Positions 7,599 to 16,746 are shown, counted from the first letter of the stretch. The stretch: DNA of 64,000 nucleotides from Chloroflexota bacterium (GCA_016887485.1 CP069394.1:1550001-1614000), one strand, 5' to 3'. Notes: a model not told the origin generated them from the sequence alone. Program-made: numbers and translations.

Positions 7599-9143
7599 TC
7601 AGACCGGCATATTGCCGTGTTTGCGGGCAGGATGTGTCTCGGTTTTATTGCCAATCGCCCGCAATGCTTTGATGATCATCCAGCGGGTCTCGGCAGGTTC
7701 GATCACATCATCCACATAACCGGCCTTGGCCGCAGCATAAGGTGTGAGATGCTTCTGGCGATATTCCGCCTCGAGGCGTTCTCTTTCGGCTTGAGGATCT
7801 TCTGCTTCTTTCAATTCTCGGCGATAGAGGATGTTGGTTGCGCCTTCAGCACCCATCACAGCAATTTCAGCACTCGGCCAGGCATAGTAGACGTCCGTGC
7901 CAAGGAATTTGCTGCTCATCACAACATAGGCCCCACCATAAGCTTTGCGGGTCACCACGCTGATCTTGGGCACATTCGCCTCGGAATAGGCATAGAGTAC
8001 CTTGGCGCCGTGGCGGATGATTCCGCCATGTTCCTGGCTGACACCAGGCAGGAAGCCGGGCGAGTCGATGAAGGTCACAATCGGTAAATTGAAAGCATCG
8101 CAGAAGCGGACAAAGCGTGAAATCTTATCCGCTGCGTTAATATCCACCACACCCGCCATTACGCTGGGTTCCTGGGCCACAATTCCGACCGCATAACCCT
8201 CAAAGCGGGCAAAGCCGACAATTGCGTTACGGGCAAAGCCGGACTGAATTTCCAGGAAGGTTCCCTGGTCCACAACTGCTTCGATTGCCGTGTGCATGTT
8301 ATAGGGCGTCCCCGGGTCCACCGGCACCAATTCATTCAGTGCAGGCACTAATCGGGCGGGATCGTCATTGGTCTCCACATAAGGTGGATTCTCAACATTG
8401 TTGCCAGGCAAATAGCTCAACAGATAACGAGCCATCTTCAGAGCGCTCTCTTCGTCCTTGGTCACCAAGTGAGCGGTGCCGCTCTCGTTCAGGTGCACTT
8501 GCGCACCACCGAGGGACTCAAAATCAGTCTCTTCACCTGTAACTGTTTTAATAACTTGCGGGCCAGTGAGGAACATGAAAGACTGCTTATCGACCATAAT
8601 GATCATATCGGTCATCGCAGGGGAATAAGCTGCGCCGCCGGCACAAGGCCCAAGGATCAGGCTGATTTGGGGAACAACGCCGGAATATTGGGCATTTCGC
8701 TTGAAAATTTCAGCATATCCACCCAGGCTCTTGACGCCTTCCTGGATCCGGGCGCCGCCGGAATCAATCAGGCCGACGATCGGGCTTCCATTAGCGGCTG
8801 CCAAATCCATCACCCTGCAGATCTTGCGGCTGTGCATTTCGCCCAGCGCACCACCCTGAACGGTGAAGTCCTGAGCATAGACATAAACTGTCCGCCCATC
8901 CACTGTGCCATAGCCGGTCACAACACCGTCGCCCATGGTTTGATCACCATCGGGGTCATTCTGTTGAACGGTAAAGGCTTCCAACTCGGTAAAGCTGCCC
9001 TCATCCAACAGGATTGCCAGCCGCTCTCGGGCAGTCAGCTTTCCTTTGGCATGTTGGCGGTCAATCCGGTCTTGCCCACCGCCTTGTTGAGCTTTGGCGC
9101 GCATTTCGCGCAGCTCTTCAATTCGGGGATCCACGTTTGCCAT
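7599..9143 (-). CDS. mmdA: carboxyltransferase subunit (methylmalonyl-CoA decarboxylase alpha type)
   Basis: Carboxyltransferase of the propionyl-CoA carboxylase beta / MmdA family; in this context it moves CO2 from an acyl-CoA to biotin. It has 514 residues from the ATG at 9143, the usual length, with two crotonase-like halves. Typical motifs are GSPIVGLIDSGGARIQEGV, GPCAGGAAYSPA and, in the second half, FIDSPGFLPGVSQEHGGIIRHGAK and KAYGGAYVVMSSK. The start at 9143 has AAGGAG upstream; the longer frame to 9215 has no such support. Together with mmdD, mmdC and mmdB downstream it forms a sodium-translocating decarboxylase. Methylmalonyl-CoA is the likely substrate by family; malonyl- or glutaconyl-CoA cannot be excluded. 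Confidence 0.88.
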   Translation of the reverse strand: MANVDPRIEELREMRAKAQQGGGQDRIDRQHAKGKLTARERLAILLDEGSFTELEAFTVQQNDPDGDQTMGDGVVTGYGTVDGRTVYVYAQDFTVQGGALGEMHSRKICRVMDLAAANGSPIVGLIDSGGARIQEGVKSLGGYAEIFKRNAQYSGVVPQISLILGPCAGGAAYSPAMTDMIIMVDKQSFMFLTGPQVIKTVTGEETDFESLGGAQVHLNESGTAHLVTKDEESALKMARYLLSYLPGNNVENPPYVETNDDPARLVPALNELVPVDPGTPYNMHTAIEAVVDQGTFLEIQSGFARNAIVGFARFEGYAVGIVAQEPSVMAGVVDINAADKISRFVRFCDAFNLPIVTFIDSPGFLPGVSQEHGGIIRHGAKVLYAYSEANVPKISVVTRKAYGGAYVVMSSKFLGTDVYYAWPSAEIAVMGAEGATNILYRRELKEAEDPQAERERLEAEYRQKHLTPYAAAKAGYVDDVIEPAETRWMIIKALRAIGNKTETHPARKHGNMPV

Positions 9144-9183
9144 ATCTCTCCTTAATAGTTTATGAGTTCGCTTCGAAAGTGCA

Positions 9184-9192
9184 ATTATAACA
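9184..9192 (-). promoter_or_regulatory. extended -10 promoter of the mmd operon
   Basis: On the minus strand this reads TGTTATAAT, a perfect -10 with the TGn extension, about 40 bases before the mmdA ATG. No good -35 at normal spacing. Confidence 0.45.
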
Positions 9193-9260
9193 TTATCAAC
9201 CTTAAAATATTCCACAAGTGCTAAGTATCAGGTTAGCGTTTGCCAGTCATCAGGTCTGCC

Positions 9261-9297
9261 AAAAAAAAGCAGAGACTATTATTCATAATCCCTGCTT
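9261..9297 (-). terminator. rho-independent terminator of the PP2C-like gene
   Basis: On the minus strand: a 9-bp stem (AAGCAGGGA / TCTCTGCTT, one G-U pair) followed by a T-run. It lies 29 bases beyond the stop at 9326. Confidence 0.75.
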
Positions 9298-9325
9298 GAT
9301 TTTCATCAATGGGTCCCAGCCTTAC

Positions 9326-11779
9326 TTATTGACCCAGGTACCCATAAAACAGCTGGTGACCAAAAGCAATAAAGGCCACCCGGTCAATGCCAATGTAAAA
9401 GGCCGTTGCTGTCGGGTCTTCCACCTCATAGATCCCAAATGACGGCCGCAGCATCTGGTGCAGGCGGAAAGTTTGCGAAAATTGGAAGATGTCGCCGCTG
9501 TTCGAATCCAACATGCTGATCGTCTGGTCAGGGGGTGAAGTAAAGAGCAATTCAGTAAATACCGATGCAGGCATTATTACCGCCTGGTCTTCAAAGCCCA
9601 CTCGTCCATCCACATAAGTCACCGGTTTTTCACAAACAACCAAACTATCGCCCACCGCATTGGCCTCACAGGAAACCAGAGACCCATCGGCCCGTAACAA
9701 GTAAAGCATATCCCCATTGACGGCCAGGTCAACGGTCTGGTTGAGATCGGGCATGTTCTGCGCATCCGTTCCTGAGAAGAATTCCTCCGGGGTCTCACTG
9801 AACAGACTATTCGTGGCATAGAACACTCGAACGGTGCTAACCGAGGGGATCAGAGCATAAAGCGTATTGCTGGCATAGGTGATCGCTGTAACTTCACCCG
9901 AAAGCCCGGTGGACTGCGGAAGCTGAGACACAATCGGGTCCATCCCCGCGCCGCAGTAGGCTACTGTCCCCTGCGCATCAATTGCCAGGACATGTGCCAA
10001 ATAAGGGTTGTTGATCGGCAGGGCAACCATATCCACCAGGTTGCCGATGCTGCCGGTCTCAAAATTCCCGGCGGCGCAGACAAAATCGGCATCCACCTCA
10101 AAACCCGAACTGCGGCTCTCGGCGTGGATCACACGACCGCCAGCTTCATCCAGAAGATAAAGGTCCGCACCAACGGAGATGATCCGGGTGATCTCAATCC
10201 CATCAAAGAGCGTCCCGGTCAGTGCAGGGCGATAATCCAGCCGGACCGCGCCATCCAGCAGGTCCAGAGCATCTTCCACCTGATCCCGCAGCAGCACAGT
10301 CTCATCCGTGGAGCGATAGGTTTCAGCCAACTGGACCATTTCAAGCGCCTGAGTCCAACTATCTTTGGCTGTGGCCGGGTCCGTCATCATGGCAGCCGCC
10401 TGTGCATATTGTTCAGCCTGTTGATAATAATATTCATACTGCTGGCTCTTGCCCTGGCTGAGGTAAACACCCACAGCCAGCGCCACAACTACTAACGGAA
10501 CTGCCACAGCGATGAAGATCATCGAACTCTTAGACATCGTCGGTTCTGTGTCCTCAGGCGACCAATGCGCCACCAAATCCCGGAAGAAAGTCTGGATATT
10601 GGTCTTGACCTTTCGCCACCATTTCAGCGCAGCGGAAATCCCTTTCAGGCTTTTCTCCTCGAATTCAGCATTGCGCTGAAGAAGCATATCCCGATCCTGA
10701 GTTGGCTTTTCACGGCGGGCGCTCGGTCTGCCATGGGTCTGGTCAGCATCAACTTCCGGCTCAGAGCGCATATGGGATAGCGGTGTCTGCTGAGCAGATT
10801 GACGAGATGGTAGTTGAGTTCGCATCGGCTGCTCAGTTGGCGTTTGCTGAGGTGTTTCCCGAGCGGACATCTCCCTCCGGGGCTCCGCCTTGTGGGGCTG
10901 TTCAGGAATAACCGCTTCCTGCTCTTCCAGTGTTTTTTCCTTTGCCAGGTCCACCTTCTCAACAGGCACTTCCGGCTGGGCAGGAACGGGTACAATCACC
11001 TTCTCCTGCTCAACTGGCGGTTCTTCAATTACTGGCTTTTCACCTGTCTCTTGCACTGCAGGTTTTTCGGGTGTCGTTCCCCTGACAACCGGGCGGATCA
11101 GGTTGATCTTGCCTTCACCCACCAATAACTGCACCAGCGCCAAATCAAACCGGGAAGGTGCCTGATTGAGCAATCTCCGCCGGAGTTGATCCAGGCTGGG
11201 ATAACTCTCCGAGAAGTGCAGGGAATCTTGCCAGTTTTCCAGGGGCGTGGTGGTAGAGAAGAAATAAGCACCGGTCCCAATCTCATCCTGATAATAACGG
11301 ATGGTCGGCGTCCGGCTCACACCGAGGCCCCGGTCGGTCTGACTGGTATCGGTATGATGCTCCAACCCCTGATGATTCAATACAAAAGCGTGAGTCTGCC
11401 CAGCTTGAGCGATATAGAGGCTGCGGCGGTGGATCACGGCCATGTTCACAGCCGCTGTCACCGAGACGCCCTCGGCAGCGGTCTTGATGTTGCGCTCCAT
11501 CAGGGTCAGGTTCAGCGTTTCGATCAAAGACCGCAGGGCGGCGGTCACCGTCCCGGCAGTTTTATAAAAGGTATGCGAAAGATGCTCCGTCCAGGTCTGA
11601 ACGAGATCATCCGAGATTTCGTCCTTATCGGAAAATTGGAGGGCAAGGATCAACACGTCCTCTTCACGACCGCGGGCTGCGCGCCTGGGGGGTGAAAAGG
11701 CCTGAATCCCGGTAGAATCCGGTGTATTTCTGCCCTGCCGGAGATGGATGGGTAAGATGTTCAGATCATACATAGGCAC
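9326..11779 (-). CDS. membrane-anchored PP2C-like (probably inactive) protein
   Basis: A three-part 817-residue protein. Residues about 1-215 resemble a PP2C/SpoIIE phosphatase fold (SVTAAVNMAVIHRRSLYIAQAGQTHAFVL), but the usual 'AGDSR' aspartate position reads AGQTH and no metal-binding aspartate pair is evident. I therefore infer a pseudophosphatase. Residues 230-380 are a Pro/Glu/Gln-rich disordered linker. A single membrane span lies near 420-440 (MIFIAVAVPLVVVALAVGVYL), followed by a coiled region and a beta-propeller-like exterior domain. This suggests a sensor linking outside and inside. The start is the GTG at 11779 or the ATG at 11773; neither has a clear ribosome site. Confidence 0.6.
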   Translation of the reverse strand: MPMYDLNILPIHLRQGRNTPDSTGIQAFSPPRRAARGREEDVLILALQFSDKDEISDDLVQTWTEHLSHTFYKTAGTVTAALRSLIETLNLTLMERNIKTAAEGVSVTAAVNMAVIHRRSLYIAQAGQTHAFVLNHQGLEHHTDTSQTDRGLGVSRTPTIRYYQDEIGTGAYFFSTTTPLENWQDSLHFSESYPSLDQLRRRLLNQAPSRFDLALVQLLVGEGKINLIRPVVRGTTPEKPAVQETGEKPVIEEPPVEQEKVIVPVPAQPEVPVEKVDLAKEKTLEEQEAVIPEQPHKAEPRREMSARETPQQTPTEQPMRTQLPSRQSAQQTPLSHMRSEPEVDADQTHGRPSARREKPTQDRDMLLQRNAEFEEKSLKGISAALKWWRKVKTNIQTFFRDLVAHWSPEDTEPTMSKSSMIFIAVAVPLVVVALAVGVYLSQGKSQQYEYYYQQAEQYAQAAAMMTDPATAKDSWTQALEMVQLAETYRSTDETVLLRDQVEDALDLLDGAVRLDYRPALTGTLFDGIEITRIISVGADLYLLDEAGGRVIHAESRSSGFEVDADFVCAAGNFETGSIGNLVDMVALPINNPYLAHVLAIDAQGTVAYCGAGMDPIVSQLPQSTGLSGEVTAITYASNTLYALIPSVSTVRVFYATNSLFSETPEEFFSGTDAQNMPDLNQTVDLAVNGDMLYLLRADGSLVSCEANAVGDSLVVCEKPVTYVDGRVGFEDQAVIMPASVFTELLFTSPPDQTISMLDSNSGDIFQFSQTFRLHQMLRPSFGIYEVEDPTATAFYIGIDRVAFIAFGHQLFYGYLGQ

Positions 11780-11810
11780 CTGACCAGTAGTTCAATGAGT
11801 TAATACCTTC

Positions 11811-11840
11811 ATTATACACACTAGTCCGCTAAGGTATAAT
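11811..11840. promoter_or_regulatory. palindromic divergent promoter region
   Basis: A perfect 7-bp inverted repeat, ATTATAC (11811-11817) and GTATAAT (11834-11840), 16 bases apart. Each arm is a TATAAT -10 box for the gene on its own side: plus strand 11835-11840, minus strand 11816-11811. It could also be an operator. Confidence 0.45.
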
Positions 11841-11847
11841 CCCTCCT

Positions 11848-12873
11848 ATGGAATTCAAAAAGATCGAAAATTTCAACGCATTTGCGAAATATACTGATGA
11901 CTGGAATGCCCTGCTAAAACAATCCGTCAGTCCGGTTCCCTTTCTCACACCTGAATACCTCTCTGCCTGGTGGCAGACCCGAGGCGGCAGCGAATGGCCC
12001 GAGGATAGCGAACTGATCCTGATCACAGCTTTTGAGGGTGATGAGTTGGTGGGAATCGCGCCGCTCTTTGCCGCCAAAAACCAGGATGGCATCCCCGCCC
12101 TGATGTTTATTGGTGCAGTGGAGGTCTCCGACTACCTGGACTTCATCGTCACAGCGGAAATGCTGCCAGCCTTCCTCTCTGGCTTATTGGACTTCCTTAT
12201 TAATAGCGACTCCATCCCCTCCTGGGATGTGCTTGACCTCCACAATCTGCTCGACAGCTCCCCCACCTTGGCCGCACTGCAGGCTGAAGCCAAAAAACGC
12301 GGCTGGCAGCATCAGCAGAGCCGGTTACAGCCCTCACCGATCGTCGCCCTGCCCGGTGACTTTGAGGCTTATCTGATGAGCCTGGAGAAGAAGCAGCGCC
12401 ATGAGATCCGCCGCAAGCTCCGCAACGCCGAAGCGGACCCGGTAGAGCCGGGTATGTATTTTGTGGAAGATCCTGATATTCTGGATGCTGAGGTGAACGC
12501 CTTCATTAATATGATGGCTCAGGACCCCGAGAAAAAAGCCTTCCTGACCGCGCCCATGCGCGCCCACATGCACAATGTTGCCCGGGCAGCGCTTGAAAAC
12601 GGCTGGCTGCACCTTTCTTTCTACACTCTGGATGGCAAGAAAGCCGCCGCGCACTTCTCCTTCATCTGGGAGGACCGGCTCTGGCTGTATAACTCAGGCT
12701 GGGAATGGGAATTCCGCAGCTATTCACCCGGCTGGCTGCTGTTGGCCAACCTGCTGCGCTGGGCCACGGAAAATGACATCACCGCCTTTGACTTCATGCG
12801 CGGTGACGAGGATTATAAGTATAAATTTGGGGGTGTGGATAGGTTTGTGGAGCGAGTGGTGATAAGGAAGTAA
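11848..12873 (+). CDS. GNAT-fold acetyltransferase, CelD/BcsL type
   Basis: A 341-residue protein of the CelD/FemAB-like acyltransferase group (BioF2-like acetyltransferase domain, about residues 165-310). Characteristic parts are SLEKKQRHEIRRKLRNAE near residue 178, the core KAAAHFSFIWEDRLWLYNSGW, and the end DFMRGDEDYKYKFGG. Relatives are found in polysaccharide and cell-envelope gene clusters, but the acceptor here is unknown. No ribosome site precedes the ATG. Instead a TATAAT box ends 7 bases upstream, so the message may be leaderless. It is a single gene. Confidence 0.75.
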   Translation: MEFKKIENFNAFAKYTDDWNALLKQSVSPVPFLTPEYLSAWWQTRGGSEWPEDSELILITAFEGDELVGIAPLFAAKNQDGIPALMFIGAVEVSDYLDFIVTAEMLPAFLSGLLDFLINSDSIPSWDVLDLHNLLDSSPTLAALQAEAKKRGWQHQQSRLQPSPIVALPGDFEAYLMSLEKKQRHEIRRKLRNAEADPVEPGMYFVEDPDILDAEVNAFINMMAQDPEKKAFLTAPMRAHMHNVARAALENGWLHLSFYTLDGKKAAAHFSFIWEDRLWLYNSGWEWEFRSYSPGWLLLANLLRWATENDITAFDFMRGDEDYKYKFGGVDRFVERVVIRK

Positions 12874-12918
12874 AATGTGAATGGGGAATAGAGAATGGTA
12901 ATCGGTGGTTTACTCTTC

Positions 12919-12958
12919 TTGTCTAGCCGATCAGATGGAAGGAAAATTTTCTAGACAA
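12919..12958. repeat. inverted repeat downstream of the acetyltransferase gene
   Basis: Perfect 8-bp arms TTGTCTAG (12919-12926) and CTAGACAA (12951-12958), 24 bases apart. It could be a loose terminator for the upstream gene or an operator for the glycyl radical enzyme operon. No T-run follows. Confidence 0.3.
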
Positions 12959-13139
12959 TGGAAGAGTCTTAATGTTATAAAGAGTGCAGAACCAGGTAGA
13001 TTTTTAGATTATCATTAGCTCATCAATAGCAGAAGACAAAATGCCAAGCTTACCTGCTTTTTAACTCCTTTTACCTCTGCAGGCTGACAGGTTCAGACCT
13101 CTATCCAGGTTATGCCCAAAATAAATCAGGGAAACACTT

Positions 13140-15668
13140 ATGGTTAATATGGAATTGAATCACATCACCCCCTGGTGGCAGCGCAGTAAAGCCCCCTGGT
13201 ATGGGCAATTCTTTGAGGACATGCTCCTCCAGCCGGAGGACCCTCGCGAGATGCGCATCCAGGCGATCCGGGAAGGCATGCTGCCGCGCTACAAAAGCGG
13301 CAAGCGCAAGCTTTCCATTGCCCAGGCGCTTTCCGTCACCCGCTCATACCAGGAAACCGAAGGGCTGCACCCTGCCCTGCGGCGCGCCCTTGCGATGAAG
13401 CGGGTCTTCACTGAACTCCCCATTGCCCTTTTGCCGGGCCAGCTGCTGATGGGCGGCGCTTCCAGCGGCCCGCACATCATCGATTTCACCCCCGAGTTCT
13501 TTCCCCTCGACCTCCAGGCGTGGCAGCCGGACAGCTTCTTGACCGGTGGACTGAGGAGCGCTGACCAGTTTTATGTCTTTGATCCTGATGACCAGCAGGT
13601 CTTTGAACAGGAAATCTGGCCCTACTGGCGCACCCATGCCCGTTCACATTATTTTTACAATGAACTTAGCAGTCACTATCCCCAGGCCTGGGCCTATATG
13701 CGCGAGGCCGACTGTGCCCGTTACTCCCCGCTGATTGGCGGTGGTTTGGCCCATTCCATGCAGGATTATCTTTCCATCCTCCAGAAAGGGCTGCTGGGTG
13801 TCAAGCAGGAGATTCTGGAGCAGATTGCCCACCTGTCTATGGATAGCTATGAAGCCCGTGAGGCATTTGAGCGCCGTAACATCTACGAGGCCATGCTGAT
13901 CGTTGCTGACGGCCTCATCACCTATGCCAACCGCAATGCCGACCTGGCAGATTCCCTGGCCGAAGCAGAGCAAGACCCAGACCGGGCTGCTGAACTGCGC
14001 AGCATGGCTGCCATCTGCCGCAAGGTCCCGGCCCACCCGGCCGAAAGCTGGTGGGAGGTTTTACAGGCTTTCCATTTCCTGTGCTCTGGCACAGCCCTGA
14101 GTGAGGGCGGCGATTCCCATTCCGCCGGGCGTTTTGACCAATATATGTTTCCCTACCTGCAGCATGATCTGGAAGCCGGGAAAATCACGCCCCAGGATGC
14201 CCAAGAGCTGCTGGAATGTTTGTTTCTGAAATGGAACGAAACGCGTGCTTTCAAACCCAATCTGAGCGTTGGCAGCTCCGGCGGCGGCAATAACGCCAAG
14301 ATCAACATCGGCGGGATGGATGTGTATGGCCGCGACACCACCAACTCCCTCTCCTACATGCTCCTGGAAGCGCATGCCCACGTCCACCTGGTGGACCCCA
14401 ACCTTTCCCTGCGGATGCACAAGGGCACCCCGGATCGCCTCCTGCAGAGTTCTCTGGAGGTCCTGCGTCTGGGCGGCGGCCTGCCGATCCTCATCAACGA
14501 TGACGTCATTATCCCCGCTCTGATGGGCTGTATAGGGGTCGAGCTGGCCCATGCCCGTAATTACGGTGACGCCGGCTGTCAGGAAAACAGCATTGACCCC
14601 AATACGTCGGGCGTAGATATAAATGGGCGCAATAACACCGGCTGGATTAACCTGCCCAAACCGCTCGAATTGGCCCTGCACAATGGCGTCAACCCGCGCA
14701 ACGGTAAACAGGTCGGACCGCAAACTGGAGACCCGCGCACCTTCACAACCATGGACCAGTTTGTGGATGCCGTCCGGGCACAGATTAACTATGCCGTTGA
14801 GATGAATGTCATCATCAACAACGTTTACGATCAGGTATTTGTACGCTATTTCCCCTGCGTCTATCACGATTTGATGTACCCCGGCCCCCGCCAGAGCGGG
14901 GTGGATATCCAGGCCGGCGGCTGCCGCTATAATTCCACCGGCGTTCTGGCAATCGGTATGGCCAATGCCGGTGACATCCTGGCTGCTGTGGATGACGTGA
15001 TTTTCCAGCGGAAGGAAGCCACCTGGGATGAACTGCTTACCGCTCTGCAGAATAACTGGGAAGGCAAAGCCGACTTACGCCGCAAGTTCATCGCTGCCCC
15101 CAAATATGGGGCTGATGATGAGTACGCCGACAAATGGGCCCGCTTAGCTCTCCAAATGTGGACCGAGGCTTTTGAAAGTCACACCAATCCCCGCAACGGC
15201 CGCTACGTGATGGGTCTGCTCAGTATGGGCAATTACGTCACTTTGGGCGCCATGACCGGTGCCACTCCGGATGGACGAAAATCCGGTGCTCCCCTGGCGG
15301 ATGCCACCAGTCCATCTTCCTTTGCCCCGGTGTTTGGTCCTACCGCAGCTCACAAATCGGTTACCCGCGCGATTGATACCTACCACGTCCCCAACGGGGT
15401 CACCTTCAACCAGCGTTTCAACCTCACCGCTGTTGGCAGCCCTCGCGATGTGCGTAAGTGGATGGATCTGGTGCGCAGCTACATGGACATGGGCGGGCAG
15501 CAGGTGCAGTACACCGTTGTTGACGGCGAAACGCTGCGGGAAGCCCAGAAGGACCCCTCCACCTACCGTGATCTCCTAGTGCGGGTAGGGGGTTACAGCG
15601 CCATTTTTGTCCAACTCAGCAAAGAGGTTCAAGACACCATCATTGAGCGGGCGGAGATGCGTTTTTGA
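13140..15668 (+). CDS. glycyl radical enzyme of the eliminase/decarboxylase type (not classical PFL)
   Basis: An 842-residue glycyl radical enzyme, which generates a protein radical under anaerobic conditions. The radical site RVGGYS near the C-terminus gives Gly818. The active-site cysteine lies in DAGCQENSI (Cys480). The spacing Cys-x-Glu (Cys480, Glu482) matches the GCxE motif of glycerol/propanediol dehydratases, choline lyase and related enzymes, not the Cys-Cys pair of pyruvate formate-lyase, although Asn replaces the usual following Pro. I infer an eliminase or decarboxylase on a small organic substrate; no neighbouring gene identifies it. The start has AGGGA seven bases upstream. The activase gene overlaps its stop codon. 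Confidence 0.85.
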   Translation: MVNMELNHITPWWQRSKAPWYGQFFEDMLLQPEDPREMRIQAIREGMLPRYKSGKRKLSIAQALSVTRSYQETEGLHPALRRALAMKRVFTELPIALLPGQLLMGGASSGPHIIDFTPEFFPLDLQAWQPDSFLTGGLRSADQFYVFDPDDQQVFEQEIWPYWRTHARSHYFYNELSSHYPQAWAYMREADCARYSPLIGGGLAHSMQDYLSILQKGLLGVKQEILEQIAHLSMDSYEAREAFERRNIYEAMLIVADGLITYANRNADLADSLAEAEQDPDRAAELRSMAAICRKVPAHPAESWWEVLQAFHFLCSGTALSEGGDSHSAGRFDQYMFPYLQHDLEAGKITPQDAQELLECLFLKWNETRAFKPNLSVGSSGGGNNAKINIGGMDVYGRDTTNSLSYMLLEAHAHVHLVDPNLSLRMHKGTPDRLLQSSLEVLRLGGGLPILINDDVIIPALMGCIGVELAHARNYGDAGCQENSIDPNTSGVDINGRNNTGWINLPKPLELALHNGVNPRNGKQVGPQTGDPRTFTTMDQFVDAVRAQINYAVEMNVIINNVYDQVFVRYFPCVYHDLMYPGPRQSGVDIQAGGCRYNSTGVLAIGMANAGDILAAVDDVIFQRKEATWDELLTALQNNWEGKADLRRKFIAAPKYGADDEYADKWARLALQMWTEAFESHTNPRNGRYVMGLLSMGNYVTLGAMTGATPDGRKSGAPLADATSPSSFAPVFGPTAAHKSVTRAIDTYHVPNGVTFNQRFNLTAVGSPRDVRKWMDLVRSYMDMGGQQVQYTVVDGETLREAQKDPSTYRDLLVRVGGYSAIFVQLSKEVQDTIIERAEMRF

Positions 15669-16588
15669 AAGGGCTGGTCTTTGACATTCAGCGCTACTCC
15701 ATCCATGACGGTCCCGGCATCCGCACCGTCGTCTTCCTCAAAGGTTGTCCCTTGCGCTGCCTATGGTGCAGCAATCCTGAATCCCAAAAGGGAAACATTG
15801 AGCTTGAATTTCGTTCCAGGTTGTGTGAGCATTGCGGCCTGTGCATCCCTGCCTGTCCGGAAAATGCCATCCATCCCGACCTCTTCGCCGCGCCTGAGGA
15901 GAAAATTGATTTCCTCCGGTGTAATTTGTGCGGAGGATGCAAACGAGCTTGCCCTACCGGTGCGCTGCACTTGATTGGACAGGAATATCCCGCCGCAGAA
16001 ATTCTCCAGCAGGTTCTCAAGGATGAAATCTTTTATCGCAGGTCGGGCGGCGGCATGACGCTCTCCGGCGGCGAGCCGTTCTACCAACCCGATTTCAGCC
16101 TGGAACTGCTCCGCCTCTGTTATGAGCGCGGTATCCACACTGCTGTGGAAACCACTGGGCATGTGGATTGGTCCGTGCTGGCCCAGGCCCTCTCAATCAC
16201 AGACCTTTTCCTTTTTGATATCAAACACCTTGATGCCCAATTACACACGCAGTATACGGGGGTATCCAACACGGTAATCCTCGCCAACCTGAGCCGGCTG
16301 GTGGAGTCTGGTGCCAACATTATCCTTCGCGTCCCCCTCATCCCCAAATTCAATCTGGACAAAGAGCATCTCCGGGCAGTTGGTGAGCTGGCCTCACACC
16401 TCGAGATCAAAGAAATCCATCTCATGCCCTTCCACCAATTCGGGCGGGATAAATACACCCGCCTCTGCCGGCCTAACCTGATGGGCGATACCAAGGGCTT
16501 GCAGGACACCCCGGAGGGGCGGGAACAGATTGACCTGGCCGTACATAGGGTCAGCCGCCCAGGCATAAAGGTTCTGGTCGGCGGCTGA
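15665..16588 (+). CDS. glycyl radical enzyme activating enzyme (radical SAM)
   Basis: Installs the glycyl radical on the upstream enzyme using S-adenosylmethionine. The radical SAM cluster motif CPLRCLWC (CxxxCxxC) is at about residues 29-36. Two ferredoxin-like 4Fe-4S motifs follow, CEHCGLCIPACP and CNLCGGCKRACP, as in the activases of non-PFL glycyl radical enzymes. SGGEP and the 307-residue length fit. Translation begins at TTG (15665), overlapping the upstream TGA by four bases (TTGA), which implies tight translational coupling. No other partner is encoded nearby. Confidence 0.92.
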   Translation: MKGLVFDIQRYSIHDGPGIRTVVFLKGCPLRCLWCSNPESQKGNIELEFRSRLCEHCGLCIPACPENAIHPDLFAAPEEKIDFLRCNLCGGCKRACPTGALHLIGQEYPAAEILQQVLKDEIFYRRSGGGMTLSGGEPFYQPDFSLELLRLCYERGIHTAVETTGHVDWSVLAQALSITDLFLFDIKHLDAQLHTQYTGVSNTVILANLSRLVESGANIILRVPLIPKFNLDKEHLRAVGELASHLEIKEIHLMPFHQFGRDKYTRLCRPNLMGDTKGLQDTPEGREQIDLAVHRVSRPGIKVLVGG

Positions 16589-16702
16589 AATCATTATCCA
16601 ATTCCTCAAATGTTTTTACGAGCGCAGCGCAGCATTATCTGCTGCAATCACTATAGCCGAAATTTCTAACAAAACTCTTACGCCCTGACAGGCCTGCTTT
16701 TC

Positions 16703-16731
16703 TTGACGGCCATTTTTCGTCATGGTAACAT
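16703..16731 (+). promoter_or_regulatory. sigma-70-type promoter of the heat-shock operon
   Basis: TTGACG, a 17-base spacer, then TAACAT. The CIRCE operator begins 16 bases after the -10 box, so the repressor would cover the transcription start and early leader. Confidence 0.65.
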
Positions 16732-16746
16732 TAATTTTGTGCTGTT

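Noticed and set aside
12874-13139. Region before the glycyl radical enzyme gene checked for a riboswitch or regulator
   Set aside because: Apart from one 8-bp inverted repeat I see no conserved riboswitch core, and no regulator gene is encoded.
14061-14867. Long open frame antisense to the glycyl radical enzyme gene
   Set aside because: It lies wholly inside a gene with clear family motifs on the other strand, shows no known domain and arises from the codon bias of the real gene. The same holds for antisense frames over hrcA/grpE/dnaK and the ligase gene.
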